The notes beneath the pieces were generated by a model that was not told the DNA's origin, did not search any database, and saw only the letters and a list, made by a program, of their open reading frames with translations. DNA of 64,000 nucleotides from contig NZ_CP038145.1 of assembly GCF_004519515.1 (NCBI RefSeq), positions 2,026,001-2,090,000 on the forward strand. Reading direction: 5' to 3'. Below are positions 33,342-41,136 of the stretch, piece after piece (the first letter of the stretch is position 1; the number at the start of each line of letters is the position of its first letter). The DNA comes from Actinobacillus indolicus (GTDB lineage: Bacteria > Pseudomonadota > Gammaproteobacteria > Enterobacterales > Pasteurellaceae). A program made the position numbers and the translations under genes.

Positions 33342-34535
33342 TTAGTTATCACGTCTTTGACAAGATAAAAAGTAGTAAGCGATACAACCAATAATAATAC
33401 AGCTAGCCATGGTATAGAGCATCGGGCGTTCGCTCGTTAAAGGAATATGGGATAACCCCGCACCAATTAATGAACCGATACCAAAGCGGGCAGTACCAGC
33501 CACAGCGTTTGCAGTTCCAGCCATTTGCGGATAGCGATCTAAAATGGCTGCCGTAGCATTGCTACCGATAGTTGAAAGCATACCAACAAAGACGGCTACA
33601 CCGATAGCCATAGGCCATAATCCGAGTTGAAGTGTTGCGGAAATTGCCAGCCAAATTCCTGCTAATAATTGTAGACCTAAGCCGATTTGTAACATTTTTT
33701 CTGAGCCAATTTTGGATACGAGGCGACCATTAATAAAAGTCATAATAATGAGTACACCAACGTTTAGCATAAAAAAGTAGCCAAAATGCTCAGAAGAAAT
33801 GCCAAATAAACCAATATAAACGAGTGAGCCTGAGGTAAGAAAACAGAACATACCAGCAAACGAAAAACCACCAGCTAGAACATAACCGAGCGTGGCTTTA
33901 TGGGAAATTAATGCAGCAAAATTTTGTAATACTTTTTTGAAGCTGAGAGGCATTCGATTTTCTTTGATTAAGGTTTCAGGTACCTGGATAGCGACAAGGC
34001 AAGTACAGATGATCCCCATGATCATTAAAATATAAAAAATAGCATGCCAATGAAACCATTTAGCCACATAGCCACCAACAATAGGGGCAACAAGTGGCGC
34101 GACCATGGTAATAATCATGATTGTGGACATCATTTTTGCGAACTGATTGCGATCAAAGAGATCACGTACTAATGCCCCTAACACCACTGCAGGTGCGGCA
34201 CCAAATAAGCCTTGAATTAAACGTAATAAATAGAAATGTTCAATATCAAAGACTTGCGTTAAGAAAAAGGAGGCCACCGCACCGCCCGATAATCCTAATA
34301 GAATAATCGGTTTACGCCCAAAACTATCAGCGATCGGCCCCCAAAACAGTTGTCCAACCGCAAAGCCAAAGGTAAAAATAGCAAGTGTCGTTTGGACTTT
34401 TTCCTGAGAGACATCTAAATCTTTGGCTATATCTAAAAATGAAGGAAGATACATATCAATAGCAAGGGGAGGAAGCATAGATAGCAACCCCATGATAATG
34501 ATAAAAATGCCGTTGTTTTTCATTATTTTACTCAT
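33342..34535 (-). CDS. bcr: Bcr/CflA-family multidrug efflux MFS transporter
   Basis: A 397-residue, twelve-helix major-facilitator antiporter of the Bcr/CflA branch (bicyclomycin, sulfonamide and related exports). Typical are the first helix LLSMLPPLAIDMYLPSF, the loop motif GQLFWGPIADSFGRKPIIL and RLIQGLFGAAPAVVLGALVRD with motif C-like features. Its start overlaps the rsuA stop by one base (TAATG), so it is translated after rsuA; the rsuA-bcr pair is also adjacent in E. coli. Actual substrates cannot be read from sequence. Confidence 0.9.
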   Translation of the reverse strand: MSKIMKNNGIFIIIMGLLSMLPPLAIDMYLPSFLDIAKDLDVSQEKVQTTLAIFTFGFAVGQLFWGPIADSFGRKPIILLGLSGGAVASFFLTQVFDIEHFYLLRLIQGLFGAAPAVVLGALVRDLFDRNQFAKMMSTIMIITMVAPLVAPIVGGYVAKWFHWHAIFYILMIMGIICTCLVAIQVPETLIKENRMPLSFKKVLQNFAALISHKATLGYVLAGGFSFAGMFCFLTSGSLVYIGLFGISSEHFGYFFMLNVGVLIIMTFINGRLVSKIGSEKMLQIGLGLQLLAGIWLAISATLQLGLWPMAIGVAVFVGMLSTIGSNATAAILDRYPQMAGTANAVAGTARFGIGSLIGAGLSHIPLTSERPMLYTMASCIIIGCIAYYFLSCQRRDN

Positions 34536-35227
34536 TAAAAACTCTCTATTTCTTCTGTTGTTAAGGCTCTAAATTCCCCTTCTGCAAGATTTTCATCTAA
34601 GATGACATCACCAATACGCCAACGATGTAATGCAACGACTTTATTACCTAATGCGGCAAACATCCGTTTAACTTGATGATAACGTCCTTCACTAATAGTC
34701 AAATTAACATTGTAGTCATCTAAAATCTCAAGTTGAGCCGGTTTTGTTACGGTTTTTTCACCTCGCAATAAAATGCCCTCGGCAAATTGTGTGGCATAGA
34801 AATCTTCTACGGGATCAGCAAGGGTAACTAAGTAGGTTTTTTCACAATGATGTTTTGGGGAGGTAATACGGTGTGACCATTGTCCATCATCGGTTAATAA
34901 CACGAGCCCTGTTGTATCGGCATCTAAACGTCCTGCACAATGCAGTTTTGTGGTCAGTGGATAGTCAAAAAATTGGAATACGGTCGGGTAGTCGCCATCA
35001 TCGTGGGAACAGACGCAATTTTGAGGTTTATATAGCATAAAATATTGCCCTTCATCCACCCAAGCAAGTGGTTCTCCATCAAAACAGATTTCATCTTGTT
35101 CACTGATTTTTCTTGCACTATTTTTTTCTATTTCACCGTTGACTGTAACTTGTCCTGAACGTAAGGCTTTGGTGGCTTGAGAGCGTGTTAGCCCTGTATT
35201 TTCTGCTATAAATTTATCTAAACGCAT
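34535..35227 (-). CDS. rsuA: 16S rRNA pseudouridine(516) synthase
   Basis: RsuA makes pseudouridine 516 in 16S rRNA. The 230-residue protein has an N-terminal S4 RNA-binding domain (MRLDKFIAENTGLTRSQATKAL) and the catalytic motif CAGRLDADTTGLVLLTDDG near residue 105, with the active-site aspartate in GRLDADT. The length matches E. coli RsuA (231). It is first gene of the rsuA-bcr operon and divergent from the MarC-family gene, with 133 nt between. Confidence 0.93.
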   Translation of the reverse strand: MRLDKFIAENTGLTRSQATKALRSGQVTVNGEIEKNSARKISEQDEICFDGEPLAWVDEGQYFMLYKPQNCVCSHDDGDYPTVFQFFDYPLTTKLHCAGRLDADTTGLVLLTDDGQWSHRITSPKHHCEKTYLVTLADPVEDFYATQFAEGILLRGEKTVTKPAQLEILDDYNVNLTISEGRYHQVKRMFAALGNKVVALHRWRIGDVILDENLAEGEFRALTTEEIESF

Positions 35228-35360
35228 ATTTTTTGAAGGTATAAAAATAAAGTGGGGATTATAGACCTATTTTATTCTAATAGGTTGCAAATTTTTGCAA
35301 GCCTTTTCTATTATTCCTGATTATAATAGCGAACACTTGTGACTAGCCTATGAGAACCCC

Positions 35361-36014
35361 GTGGATATTGTTATCAATTTTGCTATCTATCTTCAATTTT
35401 TTATTGGTCTCTTTGCGATTGTGAACCCTTTTGGTACCTTGCCGATTTTCTTTAGTATGACGGCTCACCAATATGAAGCGGATCGTAATAAAACGAATTT
35501 AATTACTTCTATTTCTGTAGGTGTGATTTTATTAGTGAGCTTATTCTTTGGAAAAGTGATTTTAGATGCTTTCAGTATTTCCCTAAACTCTTTCCGTGTT
35601 GCAGGGGGAATTTTGATTGTGAGTATTGCGATGACGATGATTAGCGGTAAATTGGGTGAACATAAGCAGAATAAGGAAGAAAAAAATGCAGACCTGTCTG
35701 AATATGAAAATATTGGGGTTGTGCCTTTGGCTATGCCAATTATGGCAGGACCTGGTGCGATTGGCTCGACAATCGTTTGGGGAACACGTTATCATACTTG
35801 GGTTGATTTAGTTGGTTTTAGTATTGCAATTATCTTATTTGCAGGGATTTGTTACATTCTTTTCCGCTTTTCTGCACCCTTAGTCAAACGCTTGGGTAAA
35901 ACAGGTTCAAACGTTGTTACTCGTATTATGGGTTTAATTCTGATGGCATTAGGTATTGAAATTATTGTCGCAGGGTTAAGCAATTTATTTCCAGGGTTAA
36001 CCTCAATTAACTAG
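35361..36014 (+). CDS. MarC-family integral membrane protein (YchE-like)
   Basis: A 217-residue protein with six hydrophobic segments and the duplicated MarC-family pattern: IGLFAIVNPFGTLPIF near the start and VVPLAMPIMAGPGAIGST in the middle. It is closer to E. coli YchE than to MarC (RIMGLILMALGIEIIV near the end). Function is unknown. The start is a GTG at 35361; no in-frame ATG fits the family N-terminus. It is followed after 8 nt by a peptide-binding lipoprotein gene, paralleling the E. coli ychE-oppA neighbourhood. Confidence 0.88.
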   Translation: MDIVINFAIYLQFFIGLFAIVNPFGTLPIFFSMTAHQYEADRNKTNLITSISVGVILLVSLFFGKVILDAFSISLNSFRVAGGILIVSIAMTMISGKLGEHKQNKEEKNADLSEYENIGVVPLAMPIMAGPGAIGSTIVWGTRYHTWVDLVGFSIAIILFAGICYILFRFSAPLVKRLGKTGSNVVTRIMGLILMALGIEIIVAGLSNLFPGLTSIN

Positions 36015-36022
36015 AATTTATC

Positions 36023-37573
36023 ATGAAGATACCATTTCTATTACAAGCGGTACGATCTGTCAAAAACTTTGCAAAAGTGATGCTCTGTTTTTGGCTACTC
36101 ACAGGATGTGAGGAGAATTCTCAGTCGAAGCTTGTACCTGTCGTAGAAACAGAACCACCCCGGTCAATATCTGAATTAACGAGAGCAATCTATTCTGCGC
36201 ATTTGCAGTTAGATCCACACTTTGCCAAAGTTTCAGCGGATGCTACCTTAGTTAGAGATCTTTTTGTGGGATTAATGTCATTTAATCCTAAAGGTGAAAC
36301 TATCCCTGCAGTGGCTAGAGAATGCTTTAGTGACGATGGGAAAAATTGGCTTTTTATCTTAGATGATAAAAAAGTATGGTCAAATGGCGAGCCCGTTACC
36401 GCAATGGATTTTATTGCGAGCTGGCAACGCTTGATTAACCCTGAAAATCAATCACCATTAGCGAATTATCTCGTTTATATGGGAGTGAGCAACGCTAAAG
36501 AGATTTTACAAGGAAGAATTAATATAGAACAGTTAGGTGTAAAAGCGCTTAATCCACATACGCTACAAATTACGTTACATCAAGTAAATAGACAACTTCC
36601 AAAAATGTTGGCACATTCAGCACTTTTACCTACGTATCAGGGGAAAAAACCAACGGGTGATAAAGAGCTCGTTACGAATGGGGCTTATCAATTAGTAGGC
36701 ATCACCAAAGATCACTTGCATTTACAGGCACGAAATATAGATCTCCCTTTTCAGACAGTAAAATATCAGTTAATTACCACGGTTCAAAACCCAAATAAAT
36801 TCGATATTATTGAAAACCCGTTAGCGGGTTATAGTAAAGATATTGTGGCCTTTCCTCGTTTATGTAATTATTTTTATGAATTTAATTTTAACGATCCCAT
36901 TTTACAAAAATTAGAAGCAAGACAAGCGATTAGAGCAATGATTTCACCAGCTGAAATTAGTCGTGGTTTTGGTATTCCTAATCATTTAGCAATACCAAAA
37001 ACACTCTTGCCTCAACAAGATCGTATTCTTTCCACAATGAGTTCAGAACAATTATTAAATCAGATTGGGATTACGGCATCACAGCCACTGAAGCTTAAAA
37101 TAAGTTATGACAATAGCGGAATACATAGTGAAATTGCCAATAAAATGGCATTAATGTTAAGCCGTTCGGATATGTTTAGAGTAGAATTACAAGGTTTAAA
37201 TTGGGAACAATTTTTAACGAAACGTGAGCAACATGACTTTCAACTGATTCGTTCGGGCTGGTGTGCAGATTATAATGATCCTGTGGCATTTTTAAATCAA
37301 TTCCACTCAGCAAGCCTAGATAATAAAAGTGGCTATAAAAATGAGCGAGTAGATCAATTATTAACACAACTTAATATAGAGAATCTCAGTTCAGAACAGC
37401 GTTCGCAGCTTATTGTAAATGTCGTTCATCAGTTAGAACAAGATGTTGCTATTTTGCCATTATTCCAGTATCAACGACGAGTCAGCATTGATCCAAGTAT
37501 TCAGGGATTTGATGTGGATAATCCAAGTGAAGTCATTTATAGTAAAGATTTATATCGACAATACAATCAATAA
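36023..37573 (+). CDS. Peptide ABC transporter substrate-binding lipoprotein, orphan
   Basis: A 516-residue family 5 extracellular solute-binding protein (OppA/SapA/DppA type). A lipoprotein signal ends LLTGC (Cys29). Family marks are LDPHFAKVSADATLVRDLFVGLMSF, DGKNWLFILDDKKVWSNGEPVTAMDFIASW and GWCADYNDPVAFLNQF near residue 410. No permease or ATPase genes follow; apbC does, after 11 nt. An Apl-type USS (36043-36051 and tail) is embedded in the signal-peptide codons. If the later ATG at 36080 were the start the signal would lack a positively charged end, so 36023 is kept. The OppA-like protein of H. influenzae may be its counterpart. Confidence 0.85.
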   Translation: MKIPFLLQAVRSVKNFAKVMLCFWLLTGCEENSQSKLVPVVETEPPRSISELTRAIYSAHLQLDPHFAKVSADATLVRDLFVGLMSFNPKGETIPAVARECFSDDGKNWLFILDDKKVWSNGEPVTAMDFIASWQRLINPENQSPLANYLVYMGVSNAKEILQGRINIEQLGVKALNPHTLQITLHQVNRQLPKMLAHSALLPTYQGKKPTGDKELVTNGAYQLVGITKDHLHLQARNIDLPFQTVKYQLITTVQNPNKFDIIENPLAGYSKDIVAFPRLCNYFYEFNFNDPILQKLEARQAIRAMISPAEISRGFGIPNHLAIPKTLLPQQDRILSTMSSEQLLNQIGITASQPLKLKISYDNSGIHSEIANKMALMLSRSDMFRVELQGLNWEQFLTKREQHDFQLIRSGWCADYNDPVAFLNQFHSASLDNKSGYKNERVDQLLTQLNIENLSSEQRSQLIVNVVHQLEQDVAILPLFQYQRRVSIDPSIQGFDVDNPSEVIYSKDLYRQYNQ

Positions 37574-37584
37574 GGATAAGTAAG

Positions 37585-38682
37585 ATGAATCAGCTTACAG
37601 AACAACAACTCATTGACATTAAAAGTGTTTTACAAGGTTTTCAACATTCAACCTTGCAAAAAGATTTAATCGCATTAAATGCGTTAAAAAAAGCCGAATT
37701 AGGCGGTGGGATTTTACGTCTTGAATTTACGCTACCATTTGCGTGGAACAGCGGATTTGAACAATTAAAGGCAACAACGGAAGCAAAACTGAAAGAAGTC
37801 AGTGGTGCAAGCGGTGTGAAATGGGTGTTAAATTACCAAATTGCAACCTTAAAACGTGCCAATAATCATCCAGCGGTCAATGGTGTGAAAAACATTATTG
37901 CAGTCACATCGGGTAAAGGTGGCGTGGGTAAATCTACCACATCGGTCAATCTTGCGTTAGCTCTTAAAGCACAAGGGGCAAGGGTGGGTATTTTAGATGC
38001 AGATATTTATGGTCCATCTATCCCACATATGTTAGGGGCGGCGAACCAGCGTCCAGTGTCACCAGACAATAAACATATTACCCCGATTGAAGCACATGGT
38101 TTATACTCTAATTCTATCGGCTATTTAATGGATCCTGATAACGCAACTATTTGGCGTGGGCCAATGGCAAGCAGTGCATTAAGCCAGTTACTCCAAGAAA
38201 CGTGGTGGCCTGATTTAGACTATTTAGTCATTGATATGCCACCAGGTACAGGCGATATCCAACTCACCCTTTCACAACAAATTCCAGTGACAGGGGCAGT
38301 GGTGGTGACTACGCCACAAGATATTGCGTTGCTTGATGCAATCAAAGGGATCTCAATGTTCCAAAGAGTATCTGTGCCTGTGTTAGGTATCATTGAAAAT
38401 ATGAGCGTACATATCTGTGCAAATTGCGGACACCACGAAACCATTTTCGGCACTGGTGGAGCAAATAAAGTGGCAGAAAAATACCAAACGCAAGTATTAG
38501 GACAAATGCCATTGCACATTCGTTTACGTGAAGACCTAGATAAAGGTACACCAACGGTGGCGGCAGATCCTAACCACGAAATCAGCCAAGCCTACCTTGA
38601 TTTAGCCTTAAAAGTTTCGACTGAATTATATTGGCAGGGTAGTGTAATCCCGTCAGAAATTATGATTCGTGAAGTGAAGTAA
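37585..38682 (+). CDS. apbC: Iron-sulfur cluster carrier protein ApbC/Mrp
   Basis: A 365-residue P-loop scaffold that binds and transfers Fe-S clusters. A DUF59-like N-terminal domain (about 1-95) precedes the deviant Walker A SGKGGVGKSTT near residue 109; the CANCGHHE C-x-x-C near 278 holds the bridging cluster. IDMPPGTGDIQLTL is the family's switch region. Length and order match E. coli Mrp. AAGGAT precedes the ATG. Confidence 0.95.
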   Translation: MNQLTEQQLIDIKSVLQGFQHSTLQKDLIALNALKKAELGGGILRLEFTLPFAWNSGFEQLKATTEAKLKEVSGASGVKWVLNYQIATLKRANNHPAVNGVKNIIAVTSGKGGVGKSTTSVNLALALKAQGARVGILDADIYGPSIPHMLGAANQRPVSPDNKHITPIEAHGLYSNSIGYLMDPDNATIWRGPMASSALSQLLQETWWPDLDYLVIDMPPGTGDIQLTLSQQIPVTGAVVVTTPQDIALLDAIKGISMFQRVSVPVLGIIENMSVHICANCGHHETIFGTGGANKVAEKYQTQVLGQMPLHIRLREDLDKGTPTVAADPNHEISQAYLDLALKVSTELYWQGSVIPSEIMIREVK

Positions 38683-38689
38683 TCAACAT

Positions 38690-39145
38690 TTATTGGGGCG
38701 AAGATGATTCGCCCCGACATTCCCACAAACTCTTTTTCGCAAACGCCACTCTGTTTTCCGTATGCTTAATTCGGGTAAAAACAATTTCCCATACATCACT
38801 ACTCATTAATTTTGCAAGCGGGTGCTTTTGCCAATAAATTTGCAAAGCAGTTTGTTTCTCTTGTTCATTCTCAAGACAACGAGCAACAGCTTGAAATTGA
38901 ATGCCTTCAATTTCTCGAATATTCTCAGGTTGTCCTGCAATGGTGCCTGCAATATTGGGGTTAGCCAACATCAATTTGCCGTGTTCGGTAGTTTGCTTTG
39001 ACAGCACGATCAAGCGGTGAGATGCTTCATCAAAAGCGTAAAAGCAACTGGCTGACCAAAGCTGATGTTGATGGTGGCAAGCAAGGCTCACAACGTGATT
39101 TTTCAAGATAAATTGCACAATATGTGTAGGAATTGGATTATTCAT
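38690..39145 (-). CDS. yhbP: YhbP-family (UPF0306) flavin-binding-fold protein
   Basis: A 151-residue protein of the pyridoxamine-phosphate-oxidase-like split barrel, YhbP branch; function unknown. Marks are VVSLACHHQHQLWSASCFYAFD near the start and GTIAGQPENIREIEGIQFQ in the middle. Its final codons (CRGESSSPQ) are encoded by a hairpin that also acts on the convergent apbC transcript. It begins right after the ubiX stop, so ubiX-yhbP is an operon. Confidence 0.85.
   Translation of the reverse strand: MNNPIPTHIVQFILKNHVVSLACHHQHQLWSASCFYAFDEASHRLIVLSKQTTEHGKLMLANPNIAGTIAGQPENIREIEGIQFQAVARCLENEQEKQTALQIYWQKHPLAKLMSSDVWEIVFTRIKHTENRVAFAKKSLWECRGESSSPQ
38695..38715. terminator. GC-rich hairpin at the apbC/yhbP 3' ends
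   Basis: GGGGCGAA and TTCGCCCC with a GATGA loop form a perfect 8-bp stem. It is 12 nt after apbC and lies within the last codons of yhbP. No T run follows on the plus strand, so it may be a transcript-stabilising hairpin rather than a strong terminator. Confidence 0.55.
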
Positions 39146-39712
39146 CTACTTTCCTGTCCAGCGTGGAATATCAATCTCAAGATCAAACATATCTAAAGCA
39201 CGAGCAACGCTGTGTGTCACAATCTCATCGACCGTTTTAGGCTGATGATAAAGTGCTGGCACGGGCGGAAAAATAATGCCCCCCATTTCCGTGACTTTAC
39301 GCATATTATCCAAATGGGTTAAGTGCAACGGCGTTTCTCTCACCATTAACACCAATTTACGTCGTTCTTTTAACACCACATCGGCGGCACGAGCCAATAA
39401 ATTATCGCTAAAACCGTGGGCGACTGACGCTAGGGTTCGCATTGAGCAAGGGGCGATAAGCATTCCAATAGTCTTAAATGAACCGCTTGAAATAGAAGCC
39501 CCTAAGTTGTGGATAGGGTGAACCACATCGGCAAGGGATAATAACTGTTCTTCGCTGATGTTGGTTTCATATTGGCGAGTAAGTTCCGCTCCTTTTGAAA
39601 TCACCAAGTGGGTTTCGATATTGTCTAGCGGTTTAAGCAGTTCAAGGGCTTTGTAGCCATATTGAAAGCCACTTGCACCGCTAATGCCGATAATAATGCG
39701 TTTTTTAGCCAT
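39146..39712 (-). CDS. ubiX: Flavin prenyltransferase UbiX
   Basis: UbiX makes prenylated FMN, the cofactor for the UbiD decarboxylase in ubiquinone synthesis. The 188-residue protein has the Rossmann-like start IIIGISGASGFQYGYKALELL, the phosphate-binding APCSMRTLASVAHGFSDNLL and the RETPLHLTHLDNM block, all typical. AAGGA precedes the ATG, and only 8 nt upstream of that is a perfect hairpin of a dispersed repeat. It is divergent from ttcA. Confidence 0.95.
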   Translation of the reverse strand: MAKKRIIIGISGASGFQYGYKALELLKPLDNIETHLVISKGAELTRQYETNISEEQLLSLADVVHPIHNLGASISSGSFKTIGMLIAPCSMRTLASVAHGFSDNLLARAADVVLKERRKLVLMVRETPLHLTHLDNMRKVTEMGGIIFPPVPALYHQPKTVDEIVTHSVARALDMFDLEIDIPRWTGK

Positions 39713-39726
39713 ATTTTTCCTTGTAG

Positions 39727-39800
39727 GTCGGGCATTTATGCCCGACGTTTGTGTAATTGGTTTTATGGATTGTAATAATTGTCGGGCATTTATGCCCGAT
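39727..39800. repeat. Two copies of a 20-nt hairpin repeat between ubiX and ttcA
   Basis: GTCGGGCATTTATGCCCGAC at 39727-39746 and a copy differing in the last base at 39781-39800 lie 54 bp apart. Each forms an 8-bp (7-bp in the second) stem with a TTTA loop. The left copy is preceded by GTAG. They resemble REP-like intergenic repeats; a related copy is at 52.97 kb. Unusually they lie between divergent genes, inside both leaders. Confidence 0.8.
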
Positions 39801-39878
39801 CTTCAGAAATACTTGAAAAAAATCGCGAAGTGGTTACTATGTGCCACTTTATTTTATTTAATCCGAATTTGTTAAATT

Positions 39879-40829
39879 ATGCACCAAGACGCTGTTCAAG
39901 ACACGCAAAAAGAGAAAAAAATTGCCTATAACTTCAATAAATTGCAAAAACGCTTACGCCGAAATGTAGGCAATGCGATTGCGGATTTTAATATGATTGA
40001 AGATGGCGACAAAGTAATGGTTTGTTTATCGGGGGGGAAAGATAGCTATACTTTGTTGGATATTCTGCTCAATTTAAGGCTCAACGCCCCTATTCATTTC
40101 GATATTGTGGCGGTGAATTTAGATCAAAAACAGCCGGGCTTTCCAGAACACGTTTTGCCTGAGTATCTTGAGAGTATCGGCGTAGAGTATAAAATTGTCG
40201 AAGAAAACACCTATGGCATTGTGAAAGAGAAAATTCCTGAAGGGAAAACGACTTGTTCGCTCTGTTCTCGCCTGCGTCGTGGGATTTTATATCGTACCGC
40301 CACAGAACTAGGTGCAACCAAAATTGCGTTAGGACATCATCGTGATGATATGCTTGAAACGCTGTTTTTAAATATGTTCTATGGTGGCAAACTCAAATCT
40401 ATGCCACCAAAGCTGATTAGTGATGATGGAAAACAGATCGTGATCCGACCGCTTGCCTATTGCAAAGAGAAAGACATTGAAAAATATGCGGTGGCAAAAC
40501 AGTTCCCAATCATTCCGTGTAATTTGTGTGGTTCACAGCCTAATTTACAGCGTCAAGTGGTCAAAGAGATGTTGCAGACTTGGGATCGTCAATATCCAGG
40601 ACGTATTGAAACGATGTTTAGTGCCTTGCAGAATGTTGCCCCGTCACATCTATGCGATCCAAATCTCTTTGATTTTAAAGGGATTAAACGTGGTCAGCTA
40701 ATTGAGGGCGTTGAAGGCGATATTGCATTTGATAAAGCAGAAATTCCGTCCGTGCCTGTTGTGCAAGATGAAGATGATGCGACAGATTATGCTGAAAGCG
40801 GTTTAATTCAGATTAAAGCGGTGAGTTAG
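39879..40829 (+). CDS. ttcA: tRNA 2-thiocytidine(32) synthetase TtcA
   Basis: TtcA thiolates cytidine 32 of certain tRNAs using an Fe-S cluster and ATP. The 316-residue protein has the PP-loop CLSGGKDSYTLLD near residue 50 and two C-x-x-C motifs, CSLCSRLRRG near 126 and CNLCGSQ near 214. The block LGHHRDDMLETLFLNMFYGGKLKSMPPK is characteristic. It is monocistronic and followed by the histidine-leader region. Confidence 0.96.
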   Translation: MHQDAVQDTQKEKKIAYNFNKLQKRLRRNVGNAIADFNMIEDGDKVMVCLSGGKDSYTLLDILLNLRLNAPIHFDIVAVNLDQKQPGFPEHVLPEYLESIGVEYKIVEENTYGIVKEKIPEGKTTCSLCSRLRRGILYRTATELGATKIALGHHRDDMLETLFLNMFYGGKLKSMPPKLISDDGKQIVIRPLAYCKEKDIEKYAVAKQFPIIPCNLCGSQPNLQRQVVKEMLQTWDRQYPGRIETMFSALQNVAPSHLCDPNLFDFKGIKRGQLIEGVEGDIAFDKAEIPSVPVVQDEDDATDYAESGLIQIKAVS

Positions 40830-40861
40830 TCGAAAAAATTTACAAAAAATGAAATAAACGT

Positions 40862-40890
40862 TTGCTTTTCATTTTTGCCTAGGATATATT
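40862..40890 (+). promoter_or_regulatory. Promoter of the histidine leader and transporter
   Basis: TTGCTT (40862-40867), a 17-nt spacer and TATATT (40885-40890) form a sigma-70 promoter placed 26 nt before the leader-peptide ATG. Confidence 0.65.
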
Positions 40891-40916
40891 TCGGCACATT
40901 CAATTTTGGAGCTACT

Positions 40917-40967
40917 ATGAATACTTTCTCAATTATTCGTCACCATCATCACCATTTACCTGAATAA
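40917..40967 (+). CDS. Histidine-rich leader peptide (his attenuator)
   Basis: A 16-codon open frame, MNTFSIIRHHHHHLPE, carries five consecutive histidine codons and is preceded by GGAG at a good spacing. This is the hallmark of a his-type leader peptide: scarcity of charged histidyl-tRNA stalls the ribosome on the run and changes folding of the downstream RNA. It lies between its promoter and a three-segment attenuator, upstream of a transporter rather than of his biosynthetic genes. Confidence 0.88.
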   Translation: MNTFSIIRHHHHHLPE

Positions 40968-40988
40968 TCTTTCGGGCATTTGGCGTGT

Positions 40989-41080
40989 TCGGAAGAAACT
41001 TCCGAGCGGTGCAAAATGAGAGTAGATCTAAAATACGATTTCCACCCCTTCGGAAGATGTTTTCGAAGGGGTTATTTTTT
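40989..41080 (+). promoter_or_regulatory. Histidine attenuator with competing hairpins
   Basis: Segment 1 TCGGAAG (40989-40995) pairs with segment 2 CTTCCGA (40999-41005). Segment 3 at 41050-41056 repeats TCGGAAG exactly and can pair with segment 2 instead, forming an antiterminator. Segment 3 overlaps the left arm of the 9-bp terminator stem (41044-41052 with 41064-41072), which ends in TTATTTTTT. This is the classical attenuation layout. Confidence 0.85.
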
Positions 41081-41136
41081 ATCTCTTGGAATTGGATAAT
41101 CCGTTTTATTGTTTATTATATTAAGAGGAAAACACA

